Source: Plantactinospora sp040120695 (lineage in GTDB: Bacteria > Actinomycetota > Actinomycetes > Mycobacteriales > Micromonosporaceae). Taken from it: a stretch of 64,000 nt of DNA. The translations under genes were made by a program, and so were the position numbers. The notes beneath the pieces were generated by a model. That model did not search any database and was not told the DNA's origin. It saw nothing but the letters and a program-made list of their open reading frames with translations. Below are positions 16,756-26,086 of this stretch, piece after piece. Each line of letters starts with the position of its first letter. Positions within the stretch are counted from its first letter, which is position 1. The stretch is taken from assembly GCF_040120695.1 (NCBI RefSeq), contig NZ_JBEEAC010000032.1, positions 1 to 64,000 on the forward strand, written 5' to 3'.

Positions 16756-17292
16756 ATGCTACCCCTGACCGAGCCCGAGATCCGCGCCTCCTTCGTCAAC
16801 TGCACGAAGGGCGAGGCGAAGCGTCTCGCCGTGCCGAGGGACCTCGACGAACGCCCCTGGACCGACCTCGACTTCCTCGGTTGGCGGGACCCCGCCGCCG
16901 CCGAGCGGGCCTACCTGGTCGCCGAGTCCGGCAGCGGACTCGTCGGCGTGACGCTGCGGGCGGCGCCGCAGACCGGGCGCGTCCGGCGCAGCATGTGCTC
17001 GTTCTGCCTGACCACGCACACCGGAGACGGGGTCTCGCTGATGACCGCCCGCAAGGCCGGACGGGAGGGCCGGCAGGGCAACTCCGTCGGCGCCTATCTC
17101 TGCGCCGACCTGGCCTGTTCGCTCTACCTGCGGGGAAAGAAGGACGCCGGGCGGCGCCTCGACGAGACCATCACGTTGGCCGAGAAGGTCGAACGCACCA
17201 CGGCCAGCCTCGCCGCCTTCCTGGGCCGGGTCGGCGGGGTGACCCTGCTCAGAAGCCCCGGCCCGCCCGGGATCGCTGGGACGCGCCCTTGA
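16756..17292 (+). CDS. FBP domain protein (EF-G-binding, FusB-like zinc finger)
   Basis: 178 residues of the FBP/FusB family, whose studied members bind elongation factor G and rescue it from fusidic acid. The zinc-finger part has CSFC (about residue 78) and two later Cys (LCADLACS) in a treble-clef arrangement; the preceding segment (DFLGWRDP) is typical of actinobacterial members. ATG at 16756 lies next to the operator and has no strong ribosome binding site, so the transcript may be nearly leaderless. The 3' end overlaps smpB by 44 bp tail to tail. Resistance function is an inference. Confidence 0.8.
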   Translation: MLPLTEPEIRASFVNCTKGEAKRLAVPRDLDERPWTDLDFLGWRDPAAAERAYLVAESGSGLVGVTLRAAPQTGRVRRSMCSFCLTTHTGDGVSLMTARKAGREGRQGNSVGAYLCADLACSLYLRGKKDAGRRLDETITLAEKVERTTASLAAFLGRVGGVTLLRSPGPPGIAGTRP

Positions 17293-17740
17293 GGTGCCGC
17301 CCCAGCTCCCGGGCGATCTCCCGGTTGGCGTCCCGCTCGGCCAGGGCCTGGCGCTTGTCGTAGGACCGCTTGCCGCGCGCGACGCCGAGCTCGACCTTGG
17401 CCCAGCCGTTCGAGAAGTACAGCGACAGCGGCACCAGGGTCAGGCCGGGCTCGTGGATCCGGTCCAGGATCCTGTTGATCTCCACGCGCCGCAGCAGGAG
17501 TTTCCGCATCCGCTTCGGCTGGTGGTTCGTCCAAGTCCCGTAGGCGTACTCCGCGATGTGCAGCCCGTAGAGCCAGAGTTCCCCGTCCCGCTCCTGGGCG
17601 AACGCGTCGACCAGCGAAGCCTGCCCGGCCCGCAGCGACTTGACCTCGGTGCCGCGCAGCACGATCCCCGCCTCGTACGTCTTCAGGACCGCGTACTCGT
17701 GTCGCGCCTTCCTGTTCGACGCGATGAGCCTGCGCTCCAC
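17249..17740 (-). CDS. smpB: SsrA-binding protein SmpB
   Basis: 163 residues, typical length. SmpB binds tmRNA and delivers it to stalled ribosomes. Diagnostic motifs: IASNRKARHEY at the N-terminus, GTEVKSLRAG, YGTWTNHQPKRMRKLLLRR and the C-terminal YDKRQALAERD before a basic tail. GTG 17740 is the first start that fits; homologues often have a few more residues, and only non-start codons lie upstream. The tmRNA gene is not in the window as far as I can see. Confidence 0.95.
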   Translation of the reverse strand: MERRLIASNRKARHEYAVLKTYEAGIVLRGTEVKSLRAGQASLVDAFAQERDGELWLYGLHIAEYAYGTWTNHQPKRMRKLLLRRVEINRILDRIHEPGLTLVPLSLYFSNGWAKVELGVARGKRSYDKRQALAERDANREIARELGRHLKGASQRSRAGRGF

Positions 17741-17901
17741 TTCCCTGGCCGCGACGACCTCCCCAGCGTCGACCCGGCTCCCCGGGCCACCCGGCCGGAC
17801 CGGGTAGCCAGACTATACGCAGAGGTCAGCGGCGGATTCGACGGAATTTTCCCGTCGTGCCACCGAGCGCCGGAGCCGGAGCCGGATGGGAGAATGGCGC
17901 G

Positions 17902-18648
17902 ATGCCTGCCGCCGGCCGTACCCACATCCTCTTCGACTTCTTCGGCACCCTGGTCGACTACTCGGCAAGCCGCACCGAACAGGGCTACCCGGGCTCGCAC
18001 GCCCTGCTTCGGGGGCTCGGCGCCGACCTGGGCTACGCCGACTTCCTGGCCGCCTGGTCAGCGGCCTTCGCCGACTTCGACCGGCGCAGCGCGGAGGACG
18101 ACTCCGAGTTCTCGATGACCGAGGTCGGCACGGCGTTCCTGACCGATCTCCTCGGCCCGCCGCCGGCAGCGGACGACGTCGAGGCGTTCACCCGGGAGTA
18201 CGTCCGGGAGTGGAACACCGGCGTGCGCTACCTCCCCGGCGTTCCCGACCTGGTACGCGACCTGCATCGTGACTACCGGCTCGCGGTCGTCACCAACACG
18301 CACCAGCCGGACCTGGTCCCCGGTCACCTCGCGGCGATGGGGCTGGCAGACTACTTCGACGCCGTGGTCACCTCGGTCGAACTGGGCTGGTGCAAGCCAC
18401 ATCCGCGGATCTACGCGGCCACGCTCGACATCCTCGGCATCGACGCCGGTGCGGCGGTCTTCGTCGGCGACACCTACCGGCCCGATTTCGTCGGGCCCGA
18501 GCGGGCCGGCATCCCGGCGTACCTGATCGATCCGGAGCGCCGGGCACCGGTGCCGGCGGCGCGCCGGCTCGACTCGATCCTCGACCTGCCCGCCCGGCTG
18601 CGGACCCGGCAGGCCGATGACGACCGGCTCACCGGCTCAGCCCGCTGA
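17902..18648 (+). CDS. HAD family hydrolase
   Basis: 248-residue haloacid dehalogenase-like phosphatase with a helical cap. Motif I is present as FDFFGTLVD, where the nucleophile Asp is followed by F-F-G rather than D-G. Motif II is VVTNTH, motif III the Lys of GWCKPHPRI, and motif IV GDTYRPDFVG. Substrate unknown. ATG 17902 is preferred over GTG 17857. Confidence 0.85.
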   Translation: MPAAGRTHILFDFFGTLVDYSASRTEQGYPGSHALLRGLGADLGYADFLAAWSAAFADFDRRSAEDDSEFSMTEVGTAFLTDLLGPPPAADDVEAFTREYVREWNTGVRYLPGVPDLVRDLHRDYRLAVVTNTHQPDLVPGHLAAMGLADYFDAVVTSVELGWCKPHPRIYAATLDILGIDAGAAVFVGDTYRPDFVGPERAGIPAYLIDPERRAPVPAARRLDSILDLPARLRTRQADDDRLTGSAR

Positions 18649-18671
18649 CCCGCACCCGGGAGCGGATGAGG

Positions 18672-19625
18672 TCAGGACTTCTCGTCGGGTACGCAGACCG
18701 TCAGCGCGCCGGGCGCGACCCGGGCCTTGAGCCGGGTGACCCGGTCGCGGGCCCCGCCGTCCAGCTCGTAGCTCATCGGTTCGGCGAACCGGACGTTGAT
18801 CTTCCGCCCCCGGGTGATCCGGACGAACGGCGAGGAGTCGGAGCGCCCGACCGCCATCCGGCCGAGGGTACGGGCCCAGTCCAGCACTCCGCTGGCGGTC
18901 GCCACGCCCACCTCCAGACATCCGTCGTCGGGGTGGGCGTCGTCGAAGGCCGGGATGCCGCCGGTGATCGTGCCGACGTTGCCGAAGAGTACGCAGCTCG
19001 CCTCCCCCTCGAACCAGTCCGCGCCGTCCACCCGGATCCGCATCCGGGTCGTCTCGCCACGTACGTGCCGCAGCCCGGTCCAGACGTACGCCAGCCGACC
19101 CAACCGATCCTTCAGGTCGCGGTCGGCGTCCCGGATCAGTTCCCCGTCGAAGCCCGCGCCGGCCATCACGGCGAAGTGTTCGCCGCCGAGCCGCCCGAGG
19201 TCGATCCGGCGGCGCGACCCGGTCAACCCGATCCGGACCGCCTCGGCCAGATCCTCCGGGATGCCGAGGTTGGTGGCGAGCAGGTTCGCCGTACCGGCGG
19301 GCAGGTTCGCCAGCGCCGCGTCCGAGCCGGCCAGCGCGTCCGCGCAGCGCTGCACCATGCCGTCCCCGCCCCAGACGAAGATCAGCTCGGCGCCTCTGTC
19401 GAGTGCCTTGCGTACCTTCTTCGGCGCCTTGCGGCTTTTCGGCACCTCGTACCAGAGCAGGTCCTCGATCCCGGCGCCGCGCAACCGGGAGCGGAGTTCG
19501 TCGAGCCCGCCGCCGAGCGACTTCTTCCGGTGCGCGACGACCGCGACCCGGGCCACCTGGGCCGGGGTCACGGCCGGTCCGGGTGTCGGGTCGGCGGCCG
19601 GCTCGGCGCTCAGCGTCGTACTCAT
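18672..19625 (-). CDS. Diacylglycerol/lipid kinase family protein
   Basis: 317 residues. The DAGK catalytic domain is visible as VVAHRKKSLGGG at the N-terminus, the nucleotide loop WGGDGMVQRCADAL (GGDGT variant ending in Met), PAGTANLLATNLGIP and, further on, GAGFDGEL and LFGNVGTITGG. Most likely phosphorylates a membrane lipid or sphingoid-like substrate. Start at ATG 19625. Separated from htpG by a hairpin. Confidence 0.85.
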   Translation of the reverse strand: MSTTLSAEPAADPTPGPAVTPAQVARVAVVAHRKKSLGGGLDELRSRLRGAGIEDLLWYEVPKSRKAPKKVRKALDRGAELIFVWGGDGMVQRCADALAGSDAALANLPAGTANLLATNLGIPEDLAEAVRIGLTGSRRRIDLGRLGGEHFAVMAGAGFDGELIRDADRDLKDRLGRLAYVWTGLRHVRGETTRMRIRVDGADWFEGEASCVLFGNVGTITGGIPAFDDAHPDDGCLEVGVATASGVLDWARTLGRMAVGRSDSSPFVRITRGRKINVRFAEPMSYELDGGARDRVTRLKARVAPGALTVCVPDEKS

Positions 19626-19675
19626 GGCGCTGGTCTTACCCAGCGGCCCCGGCGGGCAAGCCGGTAGCCAGCGGC

Positions 19676-19708
19676 CCCGGGCCGCCAAGCGGTGCCTGGC
19701 GGCCCGGG
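19676..19708 (-). terminator. Rho-independent-like hairpin after htpG
   Basis: Perfect 12-bp GC-rich arms (CCCGGGCCGCCA at 19676-19687; its complement at 19697-19708) around nine bases, 27 bp beyond the htpG stop. No U tract, as usual for high-GC actinobacteria. Confidence 0.6.
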
Positions 19709-19734
19709 CGCCGGCCGCGCCTTCCCGGCAGGGA

Positions 19735-21648
19735 TCAGAGGGTACGGGCGAGCCGATCGGCGAGCAGCCGGGTGAACCGGGCCGGGTCGCCGAGTTCACC
19801 GCCCTCGGCGAGCAGCGCCATCCCGTACAGCAGTTCGGCGGTCTCGGCGACGGTCGGGTCCTCGCTACGCTGCTCGTACGCCTCCCGCAGCCCGGTCACC
19901 AGCGGATGCGTCGGGTTGAGTTCCAGGATCCGCTTCACCGCCGGCATCTCCTGTCCCATCGCCCGGTACATCTTCTCCAGGGTCGGGGTCATGTCCTGGG
20001 CGTCGCCGACGATGCAGGCCGGTGAGGTGGTCAGCCGGGACGACAGCCGCACCTCCTTGACGTTCTCCGCGAGCTGGGTGGTCAGCCAGCCGAGCAGGTC
20101 GGCGAAGTCCTTCTGCCGCTGCTCGCGCTCCTTGCCCGCGCTCTCCTTCTCCTCGTCGGTGTCGAGGTCGACCTGTCCCTTGGCGATCGACTGGAACTTC
20201 TTGCCGTCGAAGTTCGGCACCGCGGAGACCCACATCTCGTCGACCGGGTCGGTCAGCAACAGCACCTCGTAGCCCTTGGCCCGGAACGCCTCCAGGTGCG
20301 GCGAGTTCTCGATCATGGTGCGGGACTCGCCGGTGGCGTAGTAGATGTCGGTCTGCCCCTCCTTCATCCGTTCGACGTACTGCGCCAGCGTGGTCAGCCG
20401 CTCCGGATCGTGGGTGGAGGCGAACGAGGAGATCTCCAGGATGGTGTTCTGGTTGTCGAAGTCGTCGAGCAGGCCCTCCTTGACCGCCCGGCCGAACTCC
20501 GACCAGAAGGTCTGGTAGCGCTCGGCGTCACCGGTCTGCATCTCCTTGACCGTGGAGAGCACCTTCTTGACCAGGCGCCGGCGCATCAACTGGATGTGCC
20601 GGTCCTTCTGGAGAATCTCCCGGGAGATGTTCAGCGACAGGTCCTGCGCGTCCACCACGCCCTTGACGAAACGCAGGTATTCCGGCATCAGCTCCTGGCA
20701 GTCGTCCATGATGAAGACGCGCTTGACGTAGAGCTGCACGCCACGCTTGGCGCCCCGCATGAAGAGGTCGAACGGCGCGCGGGACGGGATGAAGAGCAGC
20801 GACTCGTACTCGAAGGTCCCCTCGGCCCGCATGTGGATGGTCTCCAGCGGGTCGGTCCAGTCGTGGCTGAGGTGCCGGTAGAACTCCTTGTACTCGTCCT
20901 CCTTGACGTCGTCCTTCGACCGGGCCCAGAGCGCCTTCATCGAGTTGAGCGTCTCGATCTCGGTGGTCGTCTTGCCGTCGCTGTCGGTCCGCTCCACCGC
21001 CGTCCGGATCGGCCAGGCGATGAAGTCCGAGTACCGCTTGACGATTTCCCGGATCTTCCACTCGGCGGTGTAGTCGAAGAGCTGGTCCTCGGAGTCCTCC
21101 GGCCGCAGGTGGAGGGTTACCGAGGTGCCCTGCGGCGCGTCGTCGACGGTCTCGACCGCGTAGGTGACCCCGCCGTCGGATTCCCAGCGGGTCGCGGTCG
21201 ACTCGCCCGCCCGCCGGGTCAGCAGGGTGACCTTGTCGGCGACCATGAAGCTGGAGTAGAAACCCACCCCGAACTGTCCGATCAGGTCCTGCGAGCCGGC
21301 CGCGTCCTTCGACTCCCTGATCTTCTCCAGGAGTTCCGCCGTGCCGGATTTGGCGATGGTGCCGATGAGGATGATGACCTCGTCCCGGGACATGCCGATG
21401 CCGTTGTCCCGGACGGTGAGGGTGCGCGCCTCCCGGTCGACCTCGATCCAGATGTGCAGATCGGAGGTGTCGACCGTCAACTCCTTGTCGGAGAATGCCG
21501 CCAGCCGCAGTTTGTCGAGCGCGTCCGAGGCGTTGGAGATGAGTTCCCGCAGGAAGATGTCCTTGTTCGAATAGATCGAATGGACCATCAGCTGGAGTAG
21601 CTGCCGCGCCTCGGCCTGGAACTCGAAGGTTTCGGTTCCGGTGCTCAT
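19735..21648 (-). CDS. htpG: Molecular chaperone HtpG (Hsp90)
   Basis: 637-residue bacterial Hsp90, full length. The N-terminal ATPase shows NASDALDKLR, DNGIGMSRDEV and GQFGVGFYSSFMVAD. The middle domain contains LYVKRVFIMDDCQELMPEYL and the C-terminal dimer domain is complete. ATG 21648 is the start (MSTGTETFEFQAEARQLL). Upstream on this strand is an A/T-rich spot (TTAATTAGGAT near 21746) that may belong to its promoter; I see neither an HspR-type nor a CIRCE-type operator. Confidence 0.95.
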   Translation of the reverse strand: MSTGTETFEFQAEARQLLQLMVHSIYSNKDIFLRELISNASDALDKLRLAAFSDKELTVDTSDLHIWIEVDREARTLTVRDNGIGMSRDEVIILIGTIAKSGTAELLEKIRESKDAAGSQDLIGQFGVGFYSSFMVADKVTLLTRRAGESTATRWESDGGVTYAVETVDDAPQGTSVTLHLRPEDSEDQLFDYTAEWKIREIVKRYSDFIAWPIRTAVERTDSDGKTTTEIETLNSMKALWARSKDDVKEDEYKEFYRHLSHDWTDPLETIHMRAEGTFEYESLLFIPSRAPFDLFMRGAKRGVQLYVKRVFIMDDCQELMPEYLRFVKGVVDAQDLSLNISREILQKDRHIQLMRRRLVKKVLSTVKEMQTGDAERYQTFWSEFGRAVKEGLLDDFDNQNTILEISSFASTHDPERLTTLAQYVERMKEGQTDIYYATGESRTMIENSPHLEAFRAKGYEVLLLTDPVDEMWVSAVPNFDGKKFQSIAKGQVDLDTDEEKESAGKEREQRQKDFADLLGWLTTQLAENVKEVRLSSRLTTSPACIVGDAQDMTPTLEKMYRAMGQEMPAVKRILELNPTHPLVTGLREAYEQRSEDPTVAETAELLYGMALLAEGGELGDPARFTRLLADRLARTL

Positions 21649-21927
21649 GTGACCCCTCCACGAAAATGCCCACTGCCGACAGGGAGCGACGCCGGTGATC
21701 CTGCCCCGTACCGGCGATGCGCTCGGCGATAGCCGGCGCCATCCTAATTAACGCTTCCCCGAGGCCGGAAGCCGGGGGATTTCGGGCTCCCGGACTCCTG
21801 GGACGCCGGACGCCTGGGACACCCGGACGCCGAATCCGACGCCGGACCGGCGTTGTGTGATCCTTGAACCGGTCGTCCGACCCGGCCACCGGGCAGGGTT
21901 GTCCCGACCAGGCGGAGGTTCGCGGAC

Positions 21928-24900
21928 GTGCTGGAGTTTCGGCTGCTCGGCGACATCGACGTCCGCGTCGACGGGCACCTGATCGAGATGGGGCCGGCAC
22001 GCCAGCGCTGCGTGCTGGTCGCGCTCCTGGTCGAGGCGAACGAGCTGGTCTCCGTCGACCAGCTGCTGGACCGGGTCTGGGGTGACCGCCGCCCGCAGCG
22101 GGCCCGGGAGACGCTCTACAGCTACCTCTCCCGGCTGCGCAACCGTCTCTCCCCCGCCGGGGGCGTCACGGTGCTGCGCCGTTCGGCCGGCTACCAGCTC
22201 ACCGTCGAGCCGGACACCGTCGACCTGCACCGGTTCCGGGCACTGGTGCGGCAGGCCCGGGACGCCCCGGACGACACCGGGGCACTCGGGCTGTTCGACG
22301 AGGCGCTCGGGCTGTGGCGGGGCGAGGCGTTCGCGCACCTGGAGACGCCATGGCTCAGCACCCTGCGTACCGCCGTGGGGCAGGAGCGGTTCGCCGCCGA
22401 ACTCGACCGCTGGGACGTCGCGCTGCGCCGGGGCCGGCACGCCGCGCTGCTACCGGAGCTGACCCGGCGGGCCGGTGAGCATCCGCTGGACGAGCGCCTC
22501 GCCGGCCAGCTCATGCTCGCGTTGTACCGCAGCGGACGCCAGGCGGACGCCCTGGAGCACTACACCCGACTCCGGCACCGACTCGCCGACACCCTCGGCG
22601 TCGACCCCGGCCCGGAGCTGCGCCGGCTGCACCTGCGGATGCTGCACACCGACCCGGCACTGGCCGGCCCGGCCGGCGGCGGCACCGGGGTCGGCCCGGC
22701 CGGCGGCACCGGGGTCGGTCCGACCGCGCCGGCCCGGCCCCGCCCGCACCAACTGCCGCCGACCGTCGCCGACTTCACCGGCCGCGCCGACGCCGTCGGC
22801 TGGCTGGAGACCAGCCTCACCGGCCCCGCCGACCGGCTGCGGGTCGTCGCGCTCTCCGGGCCGGCCGGCGTCGGCAAGTCCAGCCTGGCGTGGTACGCGG
22901 CACACCGGCTGCGCCGGGAGTACCCGGACGGGCAGCTCTACGCGGACCTGCGGGGTAGCTGGCCGGACGGGGCCGACGCGTTCGCCGTGCTCGGGCGCTT
23001 CCTGCGGGTACTCGGGCTGCCCGACAACCTGCACAGCGACAGTCTGGAGGAGCGCGCCGGCCAGTTCCGGGACGCGGTGCACGACCGGCGGCTGCTGGTC
23101 GTACTCGACGACGCCCGGTCCGCCGCACAGGTCCGGCCGCTGCTGCCCGGCGGTGCCCCGGGCGCGGTGATCGTAACCAGCCGGACCCGGCTGACCGGGC
23201 TGGAGGGCGCCGCCCACCTGGGACTGGCGACCTTCACGCCGGACGAGGCGATCCGGCTGCTGGAGCGGATCGTCGGGCCGGACCGGGCGAGAACCGAGCC
23301 CGACGCCGCCACGGAGATCGTCCGGCTCTGCGGCTACCTGCCGCTGGCGGTACGCATCGCCGCGGCCCGGCTCGCCGCCCGGCCGCGCTGGCGGCTCGGG
23401 CAGCTCGCCGAGCGTCTTCGCGACGAGCTTGGCCGGCTCGACGAACTCGCCACCGACGACCTGGAGGTGCGGGCGAGTCTCGGGCTCAGCTACCGGGCCC
23501 TGGCCGAACCGGCCCGCCGGATGCTCCGGCTGCTGAGCCTGCTCGACGCGCCCGACGTACCGGCCTGGACCGGGGCCGCGATGCTCGACGTGCCGCCGGC
23601 CCGGGCGGAGAGCCTGCTGGAGTCGCTCGTCGATGCCTGCCTGCTGGAGCTGCTCGACCCGGCCGGCGGCGAGCCCCGGTACGGAATGCACGACCTCGTC
23701 CGGCTCTTCGCCCGGGAGCGGGCCGCCGCCGAGGAGTCCGACGAGGTCCGGCGGGCCGCCCTGGAGCGGGCCTTCGGGGCCTGGCTGACCCGGGCGGAGG
23801 CGGCGGACGCCGGGCTTTCGACCCGGACGCTGGCCCGGATCTCCGGTCCGGCCCGCCGCTGGCCACCGGCCGCCCCGGCGGGACCGGTGACGGATCCGCT
23901 CGGCTGGTTCGACCGCGAGCGGCCGGCGCTGGTCGCCGCGATCCGGCAGGCGGCCGGACTCGACCTGGCCGATCTCGCCTGGAACCTGGCGGCAGCGACG
24001 CAGCCCTGCTACGAGTTGCGCGGCCTGTACGACGAGGCGCGACAGCTCCATCAGGCGGCGCTGCGGGCCTGCCGGCGGGCCGGAGAACGGCGCGGTGAGG
24101 CGGTGCTGCTGCGCAACCTCTCCGACCTGTGGGCCTCCCGGCCCGGCGCCCTGTTGCGGGACAGGCTCGACGCGGCCGAGACGGCGCTGCGGATCTTCCG
24201 GCAGGTCGACGAGCCGCGCGGGGTGGCCGACGCACTCTGGCTCTGCGCCGACGTGCACCGGGTCACCGGCCGGCATCCGGCGGCGGCACCGCTGATCGCC
24301 GAGGCGTTGTCGATCTCGGTCGACGTCGGTTACCAGCTCGGCGAGTGCCACGCGCTGGCGCAGCGTGCCATCATCGCTCGGGAGCAGGGACACGACGAGG
24401 TAGCCCGGGAACTCGGTCACCGGTATCTGGACCTCGCCCGCCGCATGGGTGCCCGCCGGGACGAGAGTGTCGCGCTGACCCTGCTCGGCCTGACCTACGC
24501 AGAACTCGACCTGCCCGAGCCGGCCCAGGAGTACCTGCGGCAGGCGGTGGCGGTCGCCCGGGATCCCAGTGACGAGGTGCAGGAGACGTACGCGCTGGCT
24601 CGGCTGGGTCAGCTCTACGCCGTACTCGGCCATCCGGCCGCCCGGCACACCCTGGCGGTCGCACTGGCCCGCAGCCAGGCTGACGCCCTGGTGTTCGGCG
24701 AGGCGATCTCGTTGATCGGGCTCGGCGAACTTGAGTTGATCGACAGCCGTCCGCGCCGGGCGGTGGCGTTGCTGCGCCGGGTGCTCCAACTGCTCGGGGA
24801 TGCGCGGTCGCACTTCATCCGGGCCCGGACGCTGACCGTACTCGGGCACGCCTACGCCAGCGTCAACGACACTTCTTCCGCCGAGTCGGCGTGGTCGGCC

Positions 24901-24996
24901 GCTTACGCGCTGTACCAGCAGATCGACAACGACTCGGCGGCGAGCCGGCTGGCCGCGCTACTGCCCCGGATGTCGGCGCAGCGGACCGTCCGCTGA
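21928..24996 (+). CDS. AfsR/SARP-type regulator with BTAD, NB-ARC and TPR domains (1)
   Basis: 1022 residues. An OmpR-like winged helix (about 10-90) and a BTAD domain (about 97-245) form the SARP unit, followed by a Gly/Ala/Pro linker, an NB-ARC ATPase (P-loop GPAGVGKSS at about 310) and C-terminal TPR-like helices. Such proteins activate secondary-metabolism or differentiation genes. GTG 21928 with GGAGG nine bases upstream. The 3' end overlaps the SRPBCC gene by 39 bp tail to tail. Its target genes cannot be told from this window. Confidence 0.9.
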   Translation: MLEFRLLGDIDVRVDGHLIEMGPARQRCVLVALLVEANELVSVDQLLDRVWGDRRPQRARETLYSYLSRLRNRLSPAGGVTVLRRSAGYQLTVEPDTVDLHRFRALVRQARDAPDDTGALGLFDEALGLWRGEAFAHLETPWLSTLRTAVGQERFAAELDRWDVALRRGRHAALLPELTRRAGEHPLDERLAGQLMLALYRSGRQADALEHYTRLRHRLADTLGVDPGPELRRLHLRMLHTDPALAGPAGGGTGVGPAGGTGVGPTAPARPRPHQLPPTVADFTGRADAVGWLETSLTGPADRLRVVALSGPAGVGKSSLAWYAAHRLRREYPDGQLYADLRGSWPDGADAFAVLGRFLRVLGLPDNLHSDSLEERAGQFRDAVHDRRLLVVLDDARSAAQVRPLLPGGAPGAVIVTSRTRLTGLEGAAHLGLATFTPDEAIRLLERIVGPDRARTEPDAATEIVRLCGYLPLAVRIAAARLAARPRWRLGQLAERLRDELGRLDELATDDLEVRASLGLSYRALAEPARRMLRLLSLLDAPDVPAWTGAAMLDVPPARAESLLESLVDACLLELLDPAGGEPRYGMHDLVRLFARERAAAEESDEVRRAALERAFGAWLTRAEAADAGLSTRTLARISGPARRWPPAAPAGPVTDPLGWFDRERPALVAAIRQAAGLDLADLAWNLAAATQPCYELRGLYDEARQLHQAALRACRRAGERRGEAVLLRNLSDLWASRPGALLRDRLDAAETALRIFRQVDEPRGVADALWLCADVHRVTGRHPAAAPLIAEALSISVDVGYQLGECHALAQRAIIAREQGHDEVARELGHRYLDLARRMGARRDESVALTLLGLTYAELDLPEPAQEYLRQAVAVARDPSDEVQETYALARLGQLYAVLGHPAARHTLAVALARSQADALVFGEAISLIGLGELELIDSRPRRAVALLRRVLQLLGDARSHFIRARTLTVLGHAYASVNDTSSAESAWSAAYALYQQIDNDSAASRLAALLPRMSAQRTVR

Positions 24997-25437
24997 CCGC
25001 CCGGCCGTCGCGGCGGCGTGCGTGGCGAGGCCCGCCGCGACCTTGCCGATGAACCGGCCGAGTGCCAGCCGGTAGAGCCAGCCGGTCCCCGGCACCCTGG
25101 CGGAGAAGGTGGAGTGCCAGCGGATCGAGGTGCCGCCGCGCTCCGGGGTGAGGTCGACGTCGGCCCGGTAGTCCCGCAGCGGCAGCCCGGAGAGGAGTTC
25201 GTAGCTGAACCGTCGGTCCGGCACCCGCTCCACGACCCGCTCCCGGCTGGTCACCCGGCCGGTCCGGAAAACCCGGATCGCGCCGACCCCCTCCGGCTCG
25301 TCCGCGCCGGGGCGCTCCAGCTCGAAGGAGCCCAGCGGCGACCAGGTGGGCCACCCGGCCCCGTCGACCAGCAGCGCGTAGACCACCGCCGGGCCGGCCG
25401 TGGTGTGCACCCGCACGTCGATCTCTTTCCGTGCCAC
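24958..25437 (-). CDS. SRPBCC family protein (polyketide cyclase/START-like)
   Basis: 159 residues with a START-like helix-grip fold: an N-terminal strand (KEIDVRVHTTAGPAVVYALL), the W-P-T-W-S-P-L segment, and a long C-terminal helix. Typical of Polyketide_cyc2 proteins that bind hydrophobic ligands; no catalytic residues are evident. GTG 25437 has GGGAGGG six bases upstream. Divergent from the TetR gene with shared operators, so it is probably the regulated target. Confidence 0.8.
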   Translation of the reverse strand: MARKEIDVRVHTTAGPAVVYALLVDGAGWPTWSPLGSFELERPGADEPEGVGAIRVFRTGRVTSRERVVERVPDRRFSYELLSGLPLRDYRADVDLTPERGGTSIRWHSTFSARVPGTGWLYRLALGRFIGKVAAGLATHAAATAGRSADGPLRRHPGQ

Positions 25438-25457
25438 GTCACGCCCTCCCCACTCCT

Positions 25458-25487
25458 GTACCAAGTGGTACGTGTACCGTATGGTAC
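25458..25487. promoter_or_regulatory. Twin perfect TetR operators
   Basis: Two perfect inverted repeats, GTACC-AAGT-GGTAC (25458-25471) and GTACC-GTAT-GGTAC (25474-25487), 16 bp centre to centre. The second touches the tetR ATG at 25488. With TACCGT (25475-25480) as -10, transcription would start at about the ATG, so the tetR mRNA may be leaderless. Confidence 0.8.
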
Positions 25488-26066
25488 ATGCCTGGTCAAG
25501 TACGGGAAGAACTGCTGTCCCGGGTCGTCGAACGGATCGCCGAACAGGGCGTCGGCGCGCTGAGCCTGCGCCGGCTGGCGGCCGACCTCGGCACCAGTCA
25601 CCGGATGCTGATCTACCACTTCGGATCCAAGGAGGGACTGCTCGTCGAGGTGGTCCGGGAGATCGAGCGCCGGCAGCGGTCCGCGCTGGCCGGTTTGGAG
25701 TTCGACCCGGCCAGCGCACCGGCAGAGGCGATCCGGAGCATGTGGCGGCGGTTGGCCGTCCCGGCGCTGTGGCCGTACGAGCGGCTCTTCTTCGAGCTGT
25801 ACGGCCAGGCGCTGCAGGGTCATCCGGGCACCACCGCACTGCTGGAGGGGGTGGTGGAGAGTTGGCTGGACCTCAACGTCGAGCTGGCCGCCGGCCGGGG
25901 CGTACCGGCCGAGGTGGCCCGGACGCACGCCCGGCTCGGCCTGGCGGTGGTCCGGGGACTACTGCTCGACCTGCTCGCCACCGGGGACCGGGCCGGCACC
26001 GACGCTGCCCTGGAAGCCTTCGCCGCCAGCTACGAGGCGGGCCTACCGGTGCCGCCCGCCCGGTAG
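25488..26066 (+). CDS. TetR family transcriptional regulator
   Basis: 192 residues. Helix-turn-helix LSLRRLAADLGTSHRMLIYHFGSKEGLL near the N-terminus; the remainder is an all-helical ligand/dimer domain (WPYERLFFELYGQALQG). ATG 25488 gives MPGQVREELL. The upstream in-frame ATG-like reading (25431) would run through the operators and is rejected. Divergent from the SRPBCC gene, almost certainly autoregulated. Confidence 0.88.
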   Translation: MPGQVREELLSRVVERIAEQGVGALSLRRLAADLGTSHRMLIYHFGSKEGLLVEVVREIERRQRSALAGLEFDPASAPAEAIRSMWRRLAVPALWPYERLFFELYGQALQGHPGTTALLEGVVESWLDLNVELAAGRGVPAEVARTHARLGLAVVRGLLLDLLATGDRAGTDAALEAFAASYEAGLPVPPAR

Positions 26067-26086
26067 CTGATCCCGCTCCCGGCACA

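Noticed and set aside
17741..17901. Search for tmRNA (ssrA) beside smpB
   Set aside because: No tRNA-like ends or tag-peptide frame could be recognised in this gap or nearby.
25431..25487. Longer N-terminus for the TetR protein at 25488
   Set aside because: It would be translated through both operators and lies upstream of the deduced transcription start; the HTH family begins after 25488.
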